DNA of 64,000 nt from Laccaria trichodermophora (taxonomy: Eukaryota > Basidiomycota > Agaricomycetes > Agaricales > Hydnangiaceae). Shown piece by piece: positions 10,802 through 21,388 of the stretch (the stretch's first letter is position 1; each line of letters starts with the position of its first letter). The stretch is from contig JACTVC010000004.1 in assembly GCA_018417955.1 (NCBI GenBank), forward strand, positions 806,001 to 870,000, given 5' to 3'. Under the pieces are notes generated by a model. The model worked only from the letters and a program-made list of their open reading frames with translations. It was not told where the DNA came from and ran no database searches. The position numbers were made by a program, and so were the translations under genes.

Positions 10802-13571
10802 TCAGCCCAGCAAAGCATAGAGCCCCTTACAGTCCTCATCCTCAAATCCGAGTGGTCGAGTGATTATAGGCGTATCGCCATGAACATCAAATCGGCTCCA
10901 AGTTGGCATGAGAAGGAAATCTTTACGCCAGGAGTCATAGATTGTGAAGGGAGTGTGGGGGAAGTTTGTCAGGTCACGAAATTCGTGATTGATATACGGC
11001 GTGTATGATCCTTGATGTAAGTGTCCTTCAAGCTGGATAGGATCGTCATCCTTCTGTTGGAGGTCAGGCTAGGTCGAAAGAATAATTCGAACAGATGGAC
11101 TGACATCGAGGAAGACAAAGACTACCACTGAGCACCCCCCTGCTTCCAAGTCTCCGGTATCTACAAGTTGATAGTAAGCCATGAATCTAAACACAAACCA
11201 TTGAAATTACTGATAAGCGCAGCTTTTTCATCAAGTCCCTCAATAGCTTCCTTAACTTTCTCCCAGGTTGCACGATCCATGGCCTTAACTTCACCGTTGC
11301 AGCCAGTACTTTACCCTCCTCCATGAGTTCCGGCGGATTCCGCCGGAATCCCACGGAATGTTGGAATTCCACTGGGAATCCGCAGGAATGGTAGGAATGT
11401 ACAATTCCTGTGGATTCCCATGGATTCCCAGTGGAATTCCAGGGAAATTCCATGGAACTTCCAGAATGATTCCATGGATTCCCAGTGGAATTTGAATGGA
11501 AATTCCAGTCAAATTCCCCTTATCCTGATGACTTCCTACTCATATTTCCTTATAAAATTCACATGTAGAAGTCACACAAATTGAGTTGTTATGTATTTGA
11601 AATATATTATTACACACACTACACAGTTTATCTTAAAGGGAGGGGGGAGGGGAGGGACAAGGAAGAGGGAAGAACAAGGCAGGGGAGGGAGGAAGAGGGA
11701 AGGACAAGAAAGAGGGAAGGAAGGGGGAGGGACAAGAAAGAGGGAAGGAAGGGGGAGGGACAAGAAAGAGGGAAGGAAGGGGGAGGGACAAGAAAGAGGG
11801 AAGGAAGGGGGAGGGACAAGAAAGAGGGAAGGAAGGGGGAGGGACAAGAAAGGGGGAAGGGACAAGAAAGAGGGAAGAAGGGGGGAGGGACAAGAAAGAG
11901 GGAAGAAAAGGGGAGGGACAAGAAAGGGGGAAAGGGGGGAGGAGGGAGGGAGGGAATGGTGGAAGGGAGAGGGGTGTAGCTGGAAACTCACCTATCGTCG
12001 TCTCGTGTCGGCGTCGCATCGTCGTGTCCCATTTCGTTGTCACCTCGTCGCGTGTTCGCGTTTTCGTCGCGTGCCGGTGTTTTCGTCGCGTGCCGGTGTT
12101 TTTGCGTGTGGGTGCTGCCTGTTGTCCGTTGGGCGCCGGGTGATATTCGTGGGCGCTGGGGTGTGTGTGTGTTCGTGGGCGGCGTGTGACGTGGCACTGT
12201 GGGCGTCGGCGTTGTCGTTGTCGTGGGCACTGGGGCGTCGTCGTGGGCGGCGTTGGCGTGGACGTGTTGGCGTGGAGCCGTTGTGTGGGCGGTACGTGTT
12301 TTTCGGTGGGCGGCGCGTGTTTTTTGGTGGGCGGTGCATGTTTTTTGGTGGGCGCTCGTGTTTTTCAGTGGCGGTGGGGCGTTTTCGTGGGTGGGGTATG
12401 GTTTTCGTGGGTGCCGGGGCGTTTTCGTGGGCACTTGGTGGTCGTCGTTTGGTGACGTGGCGTGGCCGTGTTGTTGTTGAAGGGCGACGGTGGTGGCGTG
12501 GCGTTGGCGGCGGTGACGAGCATGTGGTGGTGGTGGTGGTGGAAGAAAAGAGTGGCCGTGTTTGGTGAGCATGTTTGCCAAACAAATGATGTTTGTTATC
12601 CATCGAAAATAAACAAGGAATAATACATAACAATGGAATTCCTTGGATTCCATCTGGAATCATTCCCGGAGCCTCCCGGAATCCGACCATTTCCATTGGA
12701 ATTCCTTGGAAAAAAGTGGGAATTTCCATGGAATTGGAAACCAAAATGGCTGATGCTCCAGCCAATTGCTTTCCATAGAAATTCCATGGAATTCCATGGA
12801 ATTCCGACTTTCCAGTGGGAATCCGGCGGAATCCGCAGGAACTCATGGAGGAGAGTAAAGACCTCGTTGCAGCGAACATCCCGAGGGCCCCTGCACTAGT
12901 AATAATTCACATAGTTATCAACAAAGAAAGTACCAAGAAAATCGGTCAACTTACAAACCAAGAGCATTGTCCAAGCTCTCCAGGATATCTCCGCCCCATA
13001 GATAGATTAGAAATGTGATGGTAGTTATTGCGGCACTTGGGAACCACAATTGGAGGGACGATACCGTCGACAATGTGGTAGAGGTTGCTCCTGTTCTTCA
13101 TTGTGGAGATATGAGATAAATGCAATTAGCGAGAGGAGCGCGTGTATGGGTTCTGATTTTATTCGAAATGAGCAACGTTCACCTGAATAAATAGGAAAAT
13201 TGAGTGCCTACAATTGTTTTCCTTCCTTATTATTTGTGCGCTTGAGCCATTACAAAAAGAATAGCTATGCCGGAAACATAATTACTGGCATTGTGAGGGT
13301 GGTGTTAAACAATCATAAGAAAAAGATCTGATATGCTCTGACCTTCATCTCTACAAGAATGTCATACAATAACTATTATCAGGACATCGTGCAGGCCTTC
13401 GATAACTTCATCTATAGAGGGTATAAGTATCGATAAACAAGGTGAATGTTCACTTACAGAGATTTCCTTCATCAGGATAACAGTCATCTTCCTCCTATCA
13501 GCTACAGCTTTGAAATCTAGCAATATTGATGCCAGCCCTTGACGACGTGTACTATGCTGATTGACTCCCAT
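10802..13571 (-). CDS. Uncharacterised gene with one likely membrane segment, split by hAT-like element
   Basis: First exon candidate 13,571 downward (MGVNQHSTRRQGLASILLDF) ends at a GTAAGT donor near 13,460. A clear exon at 13,090-12,959 encodes SSLQLWFPSAAITTITFLIY then LWGGDILESLDNAL, with one hydrophobic stretch of about 15 residues that could span a membrane. It splices (68-nt intron) to 12,890, reads ALGMFAAT, is interrupted by the 11,304-12,865 element, and resumes in frame as GEVKAMDRATWEKVKEAIEG after removing one GTTGCAGC. A further intron leads to DTGDLEAGGCSVVVFVFLDV, then PDLQQKDDDPIQLEGHLHQG and TIYDSWRKDFLLMPTW, ending at TGA 10,804-10,802. An in-frame TAG near 11,070 is either a lesion or an unseen intron. 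I do not recognise the family. Several exons contain no ATG, so a simple ATG-to-stop search misses them. Confidence 0.5.
11304..12865. mobile_element. hAT-like non-autonomous element III (1,562 bp)
   Basis: Flanked by the perfect 8-bp duplication GTTGCAGC (11,296-11,303 and 12,866-12,873). Ends are CAGTACTTTACCC and GTAAAGACCTC, with inverted repeats sharing CTCCTCCATGAGTTCC and GCGGATTCCGCCGGA. The layout matches the 1.61 kb elements although the interior has diverged: an AGAAAGAGGGAAGGAAGGG purine tract (11,635-11,960) and a GTGGGCG/TTTTCGTGGG GT-rich tract (12,000-12,560). There is no transposase. An 8-bp duplication fits hAT-type transposition, presumably in trans. It lies inside an exon of the minus-strand unknown gene. 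Confidence 0.85.
11635..11960 (+). repeat. Homopurine tandem array, about 27-bp period
   Basis: Tandem copies of AGAAAGAGGGAAGGAAGGGG then GAGGGACA, almost pure purine on the plus strand for about 320 bp. Such tracts can form triplexes or G-rich structures. The homologous tract in copies 1 and 2 has a different unit but the same purine bias. Confidence 0.85.
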
Positions 13572-14049
13572 CTAACCCCTTTTTTTTCTTTTTTCTTGAG
13601 GTGTGGACTCGCAAATTATCAATGCGAATGGGTAAGTTGTTGACAATACAAGGCGGTGCGCAGCCCTAGCTGTGGCAACCAACGTCTATTTACAGTACCA
13701 AACATGGAGTCTACTTAGAATATGTACATATGTTAGACAGAGGAAGTATGGAGGGAAAGAAGGGAACGCATCAATGCTGGCTGGTATATATAGCGCCATT
13801 GTTTAGGGCCTGCTCCTACGGCTTTCAGACTTGCCCTAAACTTTAAGCGCTCTTTTACCGGGCTATTGATATATCTGATAATTGTAAACACATGTATGTA
13901 CAATAAGAAAACAATTAGAGGTTCTCATGGTATGGATGGCCCCCACAACGTTATGCAGATCGAAAATAGGGTCGTAATTATCTACAATATGTATAACCTT
14001 CAAATATAATGAAAAAATGTTTGTGAATGCCCGGTCATAGCCCCGCTCA
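13572..14049. other. Intergenic, no gene seen
   Basis: Separates the unknown minus-strand gene from the 3' end of the SPT5-like gene. It has short open frames only and no motif I can support. Confidence 0.45.
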
Positions 14050-17000
14050 AGAAACATCATCCCCATGTTACTACAAGGTCCTTTGTTTGGATTTCGGCAT
14101 CGATCTGTCTCCTATACGACCTCGCTTTCAGCTCAGAGCACCTGCAGACGTCTTGAGTAAAACACTGAATCTTGAATTGACGCCCTTTATGTGGGCCATC
14201 AAAGGCCGTAACCGTTTGCCGTGCCATTTCCGGTCTCTCAGGTATTAAATACTTGAAAGGGACTTCCAACGTTTTGAAGCCGTCTTTGATTTTAACCGCG
14301 TCCCCAACAACCCCTTTAAATTCACCGCACTTGCCTTCATGTGTTCCGCCCAGGAAATCGGGGTATGTGTTAATTAACCGAAGGCTCAGTCTCATCCCAT
14401 TGAAGCAGCTATCCTTGAGCCAATAGGGCAGAGGGGCTGCAACTTATCACATCAGTAAGCACTACTCAATTGTATAAATGTTCTCACCATCATCGCCAGG
14501 GTGAGGGGTACACGAGCTGGGGTTCCAAGCAGGACTTTCAGGTATATCTTGGAGGCTGGGAAGCGGAGTTGCCGGTACTTCAGGTGGTGGAAACGGGTGG
14601 AGCATATGAGGATATGGTACTAGTGAGTGGGTACTTATGTTTAAGGCCATATTTGGTGGGGGGAGATGGCCAGAAGAGGAGCTGGCCACTGGTGCCAGGG
14701 GAAGGGGATCAGGGAAATTTGTCATGAGATTTCTTGGCATCGCTGGAAGGAGCCCTGCATCCATGCTATACATGTGTTCAGCAAACCATTTTTATGACAT
14801 ATACAAAGGCATACTTAAGATGAAGAGAAGAAATATTGAAAGGCTCTGGGCGCTGTAGTTGCGCTTCGAGTTCAACGAGGACCCTTCCATCGCCCATCGT
14901 ACTTTTAATATGGCCTCGATAGGTTTTGAAATTGCCTTGGGTGATGGTCACATGCTTTCCGATGTGGAAGAACGAAAGTTCAACACAGGAGACAGTAATC
15001 GGTCGCCGACCTCGAAAAGCGGGGAGAAAGAAGGGAAGTGGTGAATACGGACAAAGGAGTGGAGTGTGAGAGACTTAGCGTGAAAGCGTGAGATTGCATG
15101 TCGCGACCTTATCAAGTGCGCGTTGTGTCAAGATCGTCGAAGACAACCGTGAGAGTACGTGTAGAGTCGACAATATGCATGGCGTGGGTGTTGTGAAAGC
15201 TTGTTAAGTCGTCTTGAAGAGCGTCGTCGTTAACGAGGTCGAAAAGACGGTGGCGTGCGTAAAAACTTTGAATACTTAAAAATCTTGTGAAGGGAGTTTT
15301 TGAGGGAAAAAGGGAGAATGCTCCATTCGACAGGTGGGAGGTCACCTTTATACAAAAATACAAAAATCACAAGGCATCGCACGCACTCGCGTGCTGCCTG
15401 ACCAAAATAAAAAGAAGGTACTAAAAATAAAAACGAGCCAAAAATAAATGATTCTGTCGTCACCTGCTTCCTCTCTCGGCTAATCCTTCGGGTTGGGAAT
15501 GACTCGGGGAACTGACGACGTGGGGAGAGGTCTATTTCCGTGCGTCACTGCTGCCCTCAGTGCGGACGTCCCCAACGTCGATGCTCAACCCTACCGTCCA
15601 ACCCTCAAGAGAAGCTCCAAGCAGAAAAGGATCTGTTAAAGAAATAAAAAAAATAAAAAAAGACAAAGACACAACGAATAAAAGCAAAAGAGTCAAAAGA
15701 AAAAAAACGCGCGACTCAATTTAAAGTCCCAAATCCCATTCCTTCAAAGCTGCGAGAGTCGACACAAATAGCTGGAAGAGGCACAGCCACCGGTCTTCTT
15801 GAATTAATGTCTTCTGGCGTATTTCCTGATTACACACATCGTCTCGCATTCTCTCGACTTTTAGTAAAGGTGATCGGGTAAAACAAAAAAATAAAAATAA
15901 AATAAAATAAAAGTTAAGACTCAAAATAAGGAGGGCGTCGTGAGTGGAACAATGCGCACTTCCACACCGACGAGATGACTGTTTGAGTCCCCCTTCATTG
16001 CATTTTTTTGTGCTGCCGTCAAAGGAAGGTTACAATCGGGGGCCGCGGTGTTATAATGAAAAGCTGGGGAAAAGAACTCGACCACCCCTGGAGAAACTCC
16101 GGCCTAGGAACCAAGATTATTGATAGAAGGAACTCAAAAAGTTGTGCTTACTTCGTTTCCTGTCCTGTCATCGAAAATGGACACATCGTTGTCATTTTGA
16201 TTCACGACCCACCCAGTAAACCCCTGGTGATCTCCGGATGTTACATGGACTGCATCTCTGACTCTGATGTTTTTCCTCAGCGATGAGAGGCGTAAAGTCG
16301 ACGTGAGTCCCCGCGACGGAAGGAAAAGATCTGCTTCATTCCCCTTGATCTTGATGATCCGTCCAAATAGCCCCTTCCCGTCGCCTTCAACAACTTTCAC
16401 AGCATCCTCCACATGGAAGACGTGGGCGGCCATCTTCGCCATCGTCGCCGTCCTTACCTTGAGTGGAATTTCGGAACAAGCGCTGAATCTCACAAATTCT
16501 TCAAACGTTGGTATACTGTCTTCTGGAGTATACCAATCGGTATCCAAATCTTGTAAAATTGCATATCTGTCTTGATTGTATAAAACCCCCTTGTACAAGA
16601 TGTAGCTGTTTCGCACCTGAAACACCCTTCGAAACCGACGCTTTGCTATTGTCGGATTGAACAACACTTGAGATGGGCGCCCCAATGCTGACGCCCTTTG
16701 CAATAATTCGGAGTTGGGATTGTAACTGGCTGCAAAACATTCGTCCTCTTCTTCGTCTAGAGGATCTTTGTCATCACCGCGCTTTTGGGGCTTTTCATAC
16801 ACCAATCGAGGGACTACGTGGACATTGATGAGCAGGCAGGGACTTATGTGTGTGACAAAAGCGACATCTCCTTTGTAAATTCCACAGCAGAGTCTTACCC
16901 AACCATGCACTTTTGGTTGGAAGGAATCAGGAAGATGGAACAGCATGCGGGGATCGGGGACCGACACCGCGGAAATCTTAGATGGAAAGACATTGGGCAG

Positions 17001-17601
17001 ACCACGACAAAGCCGGGTGACATTGTCTCGCGAAGAAGCCTCAAAAAAGACTCTGCCTGGTTGTGCAGACTGCCCGAAGACAGCTCGTACTTCGAAGTTG
17101 GCAGGAAATCTCACGTCAGTAAGGCGTCGAAAGACGGTAGATTCCTCATAGCCAGGCTGAGCAAGTCAGTGCTAGACAAATGCAAAAAAGGTAAAATTTA
17201 CCTTGACGATTACGCTCCATAATGGGTTTTCCACTTTGTTTCCCTTATCGTCAACAGCTAAATTGGAAACGAAGTCACCAGCTGACTCAGGCTTTGAATC
17301 CCCTTGATTCGATTCTTGTCAGCGACCACCAGAATTCACATGCTGCAAAAAGCCTTCCCAGAACTCATCGTCACTGATTGGGATCAAGGCTTCGCAGAGA
17401 ATATGCCTATGAATTGAATCTGAATCTCCGACGGTTGGAGGCTCTTCATCGTCTATCAGGTCATCTTTTGAGATTAACGTTAGTGCAGCGCCAGACGTTA
17501 ATCGTCTTATACATACCCAGGTCATCCTCCTCCTCATCTCCTTCGCTTTCACCGTCCGAAACTTGAGCCTCAAAATCTATGAACTGGGCAACATTGTCCC
17601 C
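14050..17601 (-). CDS. SPT5-like transcription elongation factor (NGN + KOW), TE-borne
   Basis: Visible exons are 17,601-17,517 (acidic, GDNVAQFIDF... EGDEEEDDL), 17,464-17,202, 17,156-16,152 and 16,103 onward. The acidic start is followed by an NGN domain (PLWSVIVKPGYEESTVFRRL, EVRAVFGQSAQPGRVFFEAS), then KOW-type segments (VEDAVKVVEGDGKGLFGRII; IRVRDAVHVTSGDHQGFTGW) and AGVSPGVVEFFSPAFHYN. Beyond a non-coding gap another KOW appears (about 14,985-14,825, GKHVTITQGNFKTYRGHIKS), then a Pro/Ser tail with a PAWNPSSCTP unit (14,773-14,470) and a last domain (14,395-14,100, GEFKGVVGDAVKIKDGF). Spt5 binds RNA polymerase II through NGN; Agaricomycetes also carry expanded SPT5-like paralogues. In-frame TGA at 17,321-17,319 is a lesion or lies in an unseen intron. 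The true start is upstream of 17,601 and not found. Confidence 0.7.
15050..15920. other. Non-coding block inside the SPT5-like gene
   Basis: Neither strand shows SPT5-like coding here. On the minus strand it is pyrimidine-rich with T-runs, and a TATA-like GTATAAAGG lies near 15,353. It may be an insertion such as a solo LTR, or the promoter of a second SPT5-like gene covering 15,050-14,050. I could not find matching ends or a duplication. Confidence 0.35.
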
Positions 17602-19164
17602 CTGGAAATCGCTAGCTAGTCAATTCTATAGCTACATTTGAAGTTAAGGGAATCCCACCTGAAGTTTTCTCTGTTTTGTTGGCCTTTCTGTAGGCATTTC
17701 TCGGGTTGTGATCTCCTGCTGTTCATATTCATTAGATTATTGCTTGACTACTTTCAACTAAGTATAACATTTACATTAGACATTCGCAATGATATCTACG
17801 CTCAAGTACTTGATTTGTACGAAGGAAGTTCAGAAGGTGTGCATTGGTGCTTCGAGATTATTTTGAACATAATGACTTTAGGGCCGTTGCGCAAAACTTC
17901 ACGTGATGATGTCAAATACAACCAAACTTGAAACTATAACAAAAACGCAAACACTAATTAATTAATGGCAAACTTGAGGCTGGGTAGCGTATGCTACACA
18001 GTTACAAATGTAATTCGAGCTTCTAGGAATGAATGTCTAAAATAAAAAATAGAAAAAGAGAGAGAGGAGGCCTAGGGAGGGCCAGAGAAACTCTGAAGAG
18101 AATCTGTGAGACATGGGGTGTGAGTGATGAACAGAATAATTCTCACGAGCCTTCTTACTATCTGGGAAGCGAAGTCTGAACAAGAGTGGACGTAAGAAAT
18201 GAGGACAACGTCCAATATAGCGGGGGTCTCACCAAGACCAGTATTGCTTAGAGTAGACAATAGGCAGGGCCTACAGCGGGGATAAGGGTTAGTGCGGCGC
18301 ATGAAGATGGAGGGCGCAGAGTGCTTACCTGAGCTGAATAGACATGGCCTGAGAGAAAGCCTGCACCAGAAGAGGGGTACAACACAACTTTGTTTTTTAT
18401 GCCTTGATTGGATGGCCAAGTGGGTATCGGGCTGGAGGTTGAATTAGAGGGACACGATTGCACGAAAAATAGGGCAGGACATACAGTTGGGTGGGTTGCT
18501 ACACCAAAAGCTATCTCCACACCAACCATTTTTGCTTCTTTTTCTCTCTTATTGTACTTGTAGAACCTGATTAATCCTTACTAACATATAGTCAAATGCC
18601 ATGGTAGGTTATATTCTAGATTACATTTCTATGGTATAAGAGCCTATAGCTATGGAAAGGAGGAGACGATGATGGTGGAAGGAGGGAAGGAGGAAAAAGG
18701 AGGAACGGAATGAGATGTGAGCAGGATTACAGAGCAGCTTTAGGGCGTGCCCCTTCGGGACAGCAACTTCCGCCAACAAAGCACGTGCGTTTTTGAAGTG
18801 ACCACCCTAAAGTTGTCAGCATATATACCAACAACCAGTAAGAAAAACGCCTTTCTTCCTTCGACTTTGTTACCTTACATTCTCACGACATATCTCCGTC
18901 CCTTCTTGAGATCCTTCTCCCCTCCTTCCACTCTTTCATAGTTACATTTGTACTTACTATGCGCAGATACTTTGTAGACACACTTATAGAATTACATATC
19001 AGGCGACAGCTTCTCCAAAATGATTGAAGAAAACAAAGGAATAAGTCTGAACTGAGTAAGTACAACGAAGAGTGATCACCCGTCAATGGCTGATTGTGCC
19101 TATCAGCAGGGTATACCCATTCAGGTCGATGTTGATCAGTTTCCAAAGTACAAGAGGGGTGTTG
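17602..19164. other. Divergent intergenic region, no gene supported
   Basis: Lies between the minus-strand SPT5-like gene and the plus-strand KDZ region. The open frames are short with unconvincing composition. Any promoter for the SPT5-like gene should be here, but no core element is clear. Confidence 0.4.
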
Positions 19165-19172
19165 CGCTAAAG
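19165..19172. repeat. 8-bp target-site duplication of hAT-like copy 2
   Basis: CGCTAAAG at 19,165-19,172 recurs at 20,783-20,790. The 8-bp length matches that around element III and supports hAT-type integration. Confidence 0.9.
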
Positions 19173-20782
19173 CAATACTTTCCATTCCTCCACTGATTCC
19201 TACTGGATTCCGCGGATTCCGGCCGGAATCCAGGAATTCCAGTAGGAATCCAGGAATTCCGGACAGATTCCAGGAATTCCGGAGGAATCTGACCGGAATC
19301 CGCAGGAATCCGACTTGAATAGACAGAAAATCTCATTATTTGTATATTCGGCTCTTCTATTTTAAACATATGTTTGTACTTTACCCTCCCCCACATGCTC
19401 TGATCAGAGCTGTTCAGAGTTGCTATAACCAAAACACTGAGCTAAGACTTAATCTGCACTACATCAACTCCTCAATACTCAAAAGTTCTTATAAAATTCA
19501 CACTTTGGTCACACTCTAGTCAAGTAATAGATCTTAATAGATTAAATTTGCATGTACTTTATTGATGACATAAAATCTACATTACTACATACAGTGTATA
19601 TTGAAAGGGACAAGGAAATGGGGAGGGACAGGGAAAGGGGTATAAAGAAATGGTGATGGACAGGGTAGGGCAAGGGAAAAGGAAGTGGAGGGACAATGAA
19701 ATGGGAAGGGGCAAGGAAATGGGGAGGGACAGGAAGGGAAGGGACAGGAAGGGAAAGGGGGAGGGAAAAGGAAGGGGGTACATAGAAATGGGGAGGGACA
19801 GGAAGGGTGGAGGGAAAGGGAAAGGGGGGAGGGAAAACCGAGTAGGGAGAGGAAGAGAGAGGGACACGGAAGTGGGAGGTCGTCGTCATCCGTTGACGTG
19901 GTGGTGCGTGTCGTCGTGGGCGTGTCGTCTGTCGGCGTGGCCCTCCGTTGACGTGGCGGGGCGTGTCGTCGTCTGTGGGCGTGGTTGTGTCGTCCACTGA
20001 CGTGCTCGTTGTCCGTTGATGTCGTCGTCGTCCGTTGACGTCGTCGTCGTCCGTTGACGTGGGCGTCCGTTGACGCGGTCGTCGTCCATTGACGTGGTGG
20101 TGGTGTTGTCGTGGGCGTGTCGTTTGTTGGCGTGGCCCTCCGTTGTGGTGAGGCGTGTCGTCGTCCGTGGGCGTGGTCGTGGGGGTCGTGCGTTGACGTG
20201 GTTGTCCCTCGTCGTGTGCCTGGTGTTAGCAAGCTGGGTGGGACGACGGGGTGCTCACCTAGGACGACGAACGACGACCTGCGTCGTTCGTCGTCTCGTT
20301 GCCACGTCGCTATCAGCGACGTGGCAACGTGTTGCCGCGCTCGTTGACTGGGACTGGTGACGTGGCGTTGGTGTGTCGTTTCCCATGTCGTGGCCGTGGT
20401 GAAACGACGACGGACGTCGTCGTTGTGTGCGTCGTGGTGGCCGTTGGTGACGTGGCGGTGTCGCGAGGTGGGTTGGCGTCGTGGACGATGGTGGTGGTTG
20501 AGAGAGAGAGTTGTTTGTTGTGATGACGCCCAAATCAAGCGTCGGCAAACGCCGACACTCGATTTGGGCGTCAGGAATTCCGTTCCGTGTCATTCCGGGA
20601 TCATTCCTTCCGGGTGATTCCTGGAACCATTCCGGCGGAATTTGAATTCCATCAAAATTCCGCCGGAATGGTTTGATCAATTTGGCAGGGCCCTCTGCCA
20701 AATTTGATTCCTCCGGAATTACAGGAATTCCGCGGATTCCGCCGGATTCCGGCAGGAATCAGTGGAGGACAATAAAGACCTC
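19173..20782. mobile_element. hAT-like non-autonomous element, copy 2 (1,610 bp)
   Basis: Apparently identical to 1,043-2,652, and flanked by the perfect 8-bp duplication CGCTAAAG. Its insertion point falls at an exon/intron-like junction: the duplicated octamer is followed by GTGTGTTTCTTGC, and a related unit downstream has TTGAAG then GTACGTTTCTCGC. The absence of differences from copy 1 implies very recent mobilisation or gene conversion. Internal hairpins lie at 20,298-20,328 and 20,525-20,572. Confidence 0.9.
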
Positions 20783-21388
20783 CGCTAAAGGTGTGTTTCT
20801 TGCTTCAATATCACTCAATCTATCTAATCGAAGCGCTTCCTTGTTGTAGCGCTTACTGCCTTCATTCTTGTGGCCCATGCGAGCCAAGGCTGCTTTCGCA
20901 AATGGGCTCATCACACACGGTCACAGCATCAACACAAGACTCTTGGCAAGATCGGCGGTGGCTACAGGCAGGGCCCTTGGCCATTGCGAGGGCCAATGCT
21001 CAAAATTGGATTCAAAGAGGGGTGCGATGTTGAAGGTACGTTTCTCGCTCTACATGTCAGTGAACCCATCTAATCGAACTGCTTCCTTGTTGTAGATTAT
21101 GCAGCACTTACTCCCTTCCCTCTCTGCGTTGCCCACTAGTCTAGCACCTCGGCATTTTGACCAGCTCCACCGCAACTCCCAGATCCGCTCTGTTGTGGCC
21201 CATGCGAATACCTCGCAAAGTCGGATGGCCACATCAGTTGATGTGTGCTTTGCATTTGCGAGGTGTTATTTCGTGTGGTCCTGAAAAGCCAAAACAACAA
21301 GGCGCAAGGCTAGAAATAGGGCCACCAACCTCGACGTGTTACCACAACATCTCAGTGGCACATCCAACATCCTCTTCCTCCCGCTGCA
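20783..21388 (+). other. 5' region of KDZ gene with a duplicated segment
   Basis: Two related intron-like stretches of about 59 nt are visible: 20,791-20,848 (GTGTGTTTCTTGC... TTCCTTGTTGTAG) and 21,039-21,096 (GTACGTTTCTCGC... TTCCTTGTTGTAG). Each is preceded by a related AAGAGGGGTG segment; for the first this lies left of the hAT-like insertion, at 19,151. This looks like a tandem duplication of an exon-intron unit. No coding frame is firmly supported. Confidence 0.4.

Noticed and set aside
11591..12879. 325-codon plus-strand and 279-codon minus-strand frames in hAT-like element III
   Set aside because: Overlapping on both strands over a homopurine array and GT-rich tract; translation is a simple repeat, not a gene.
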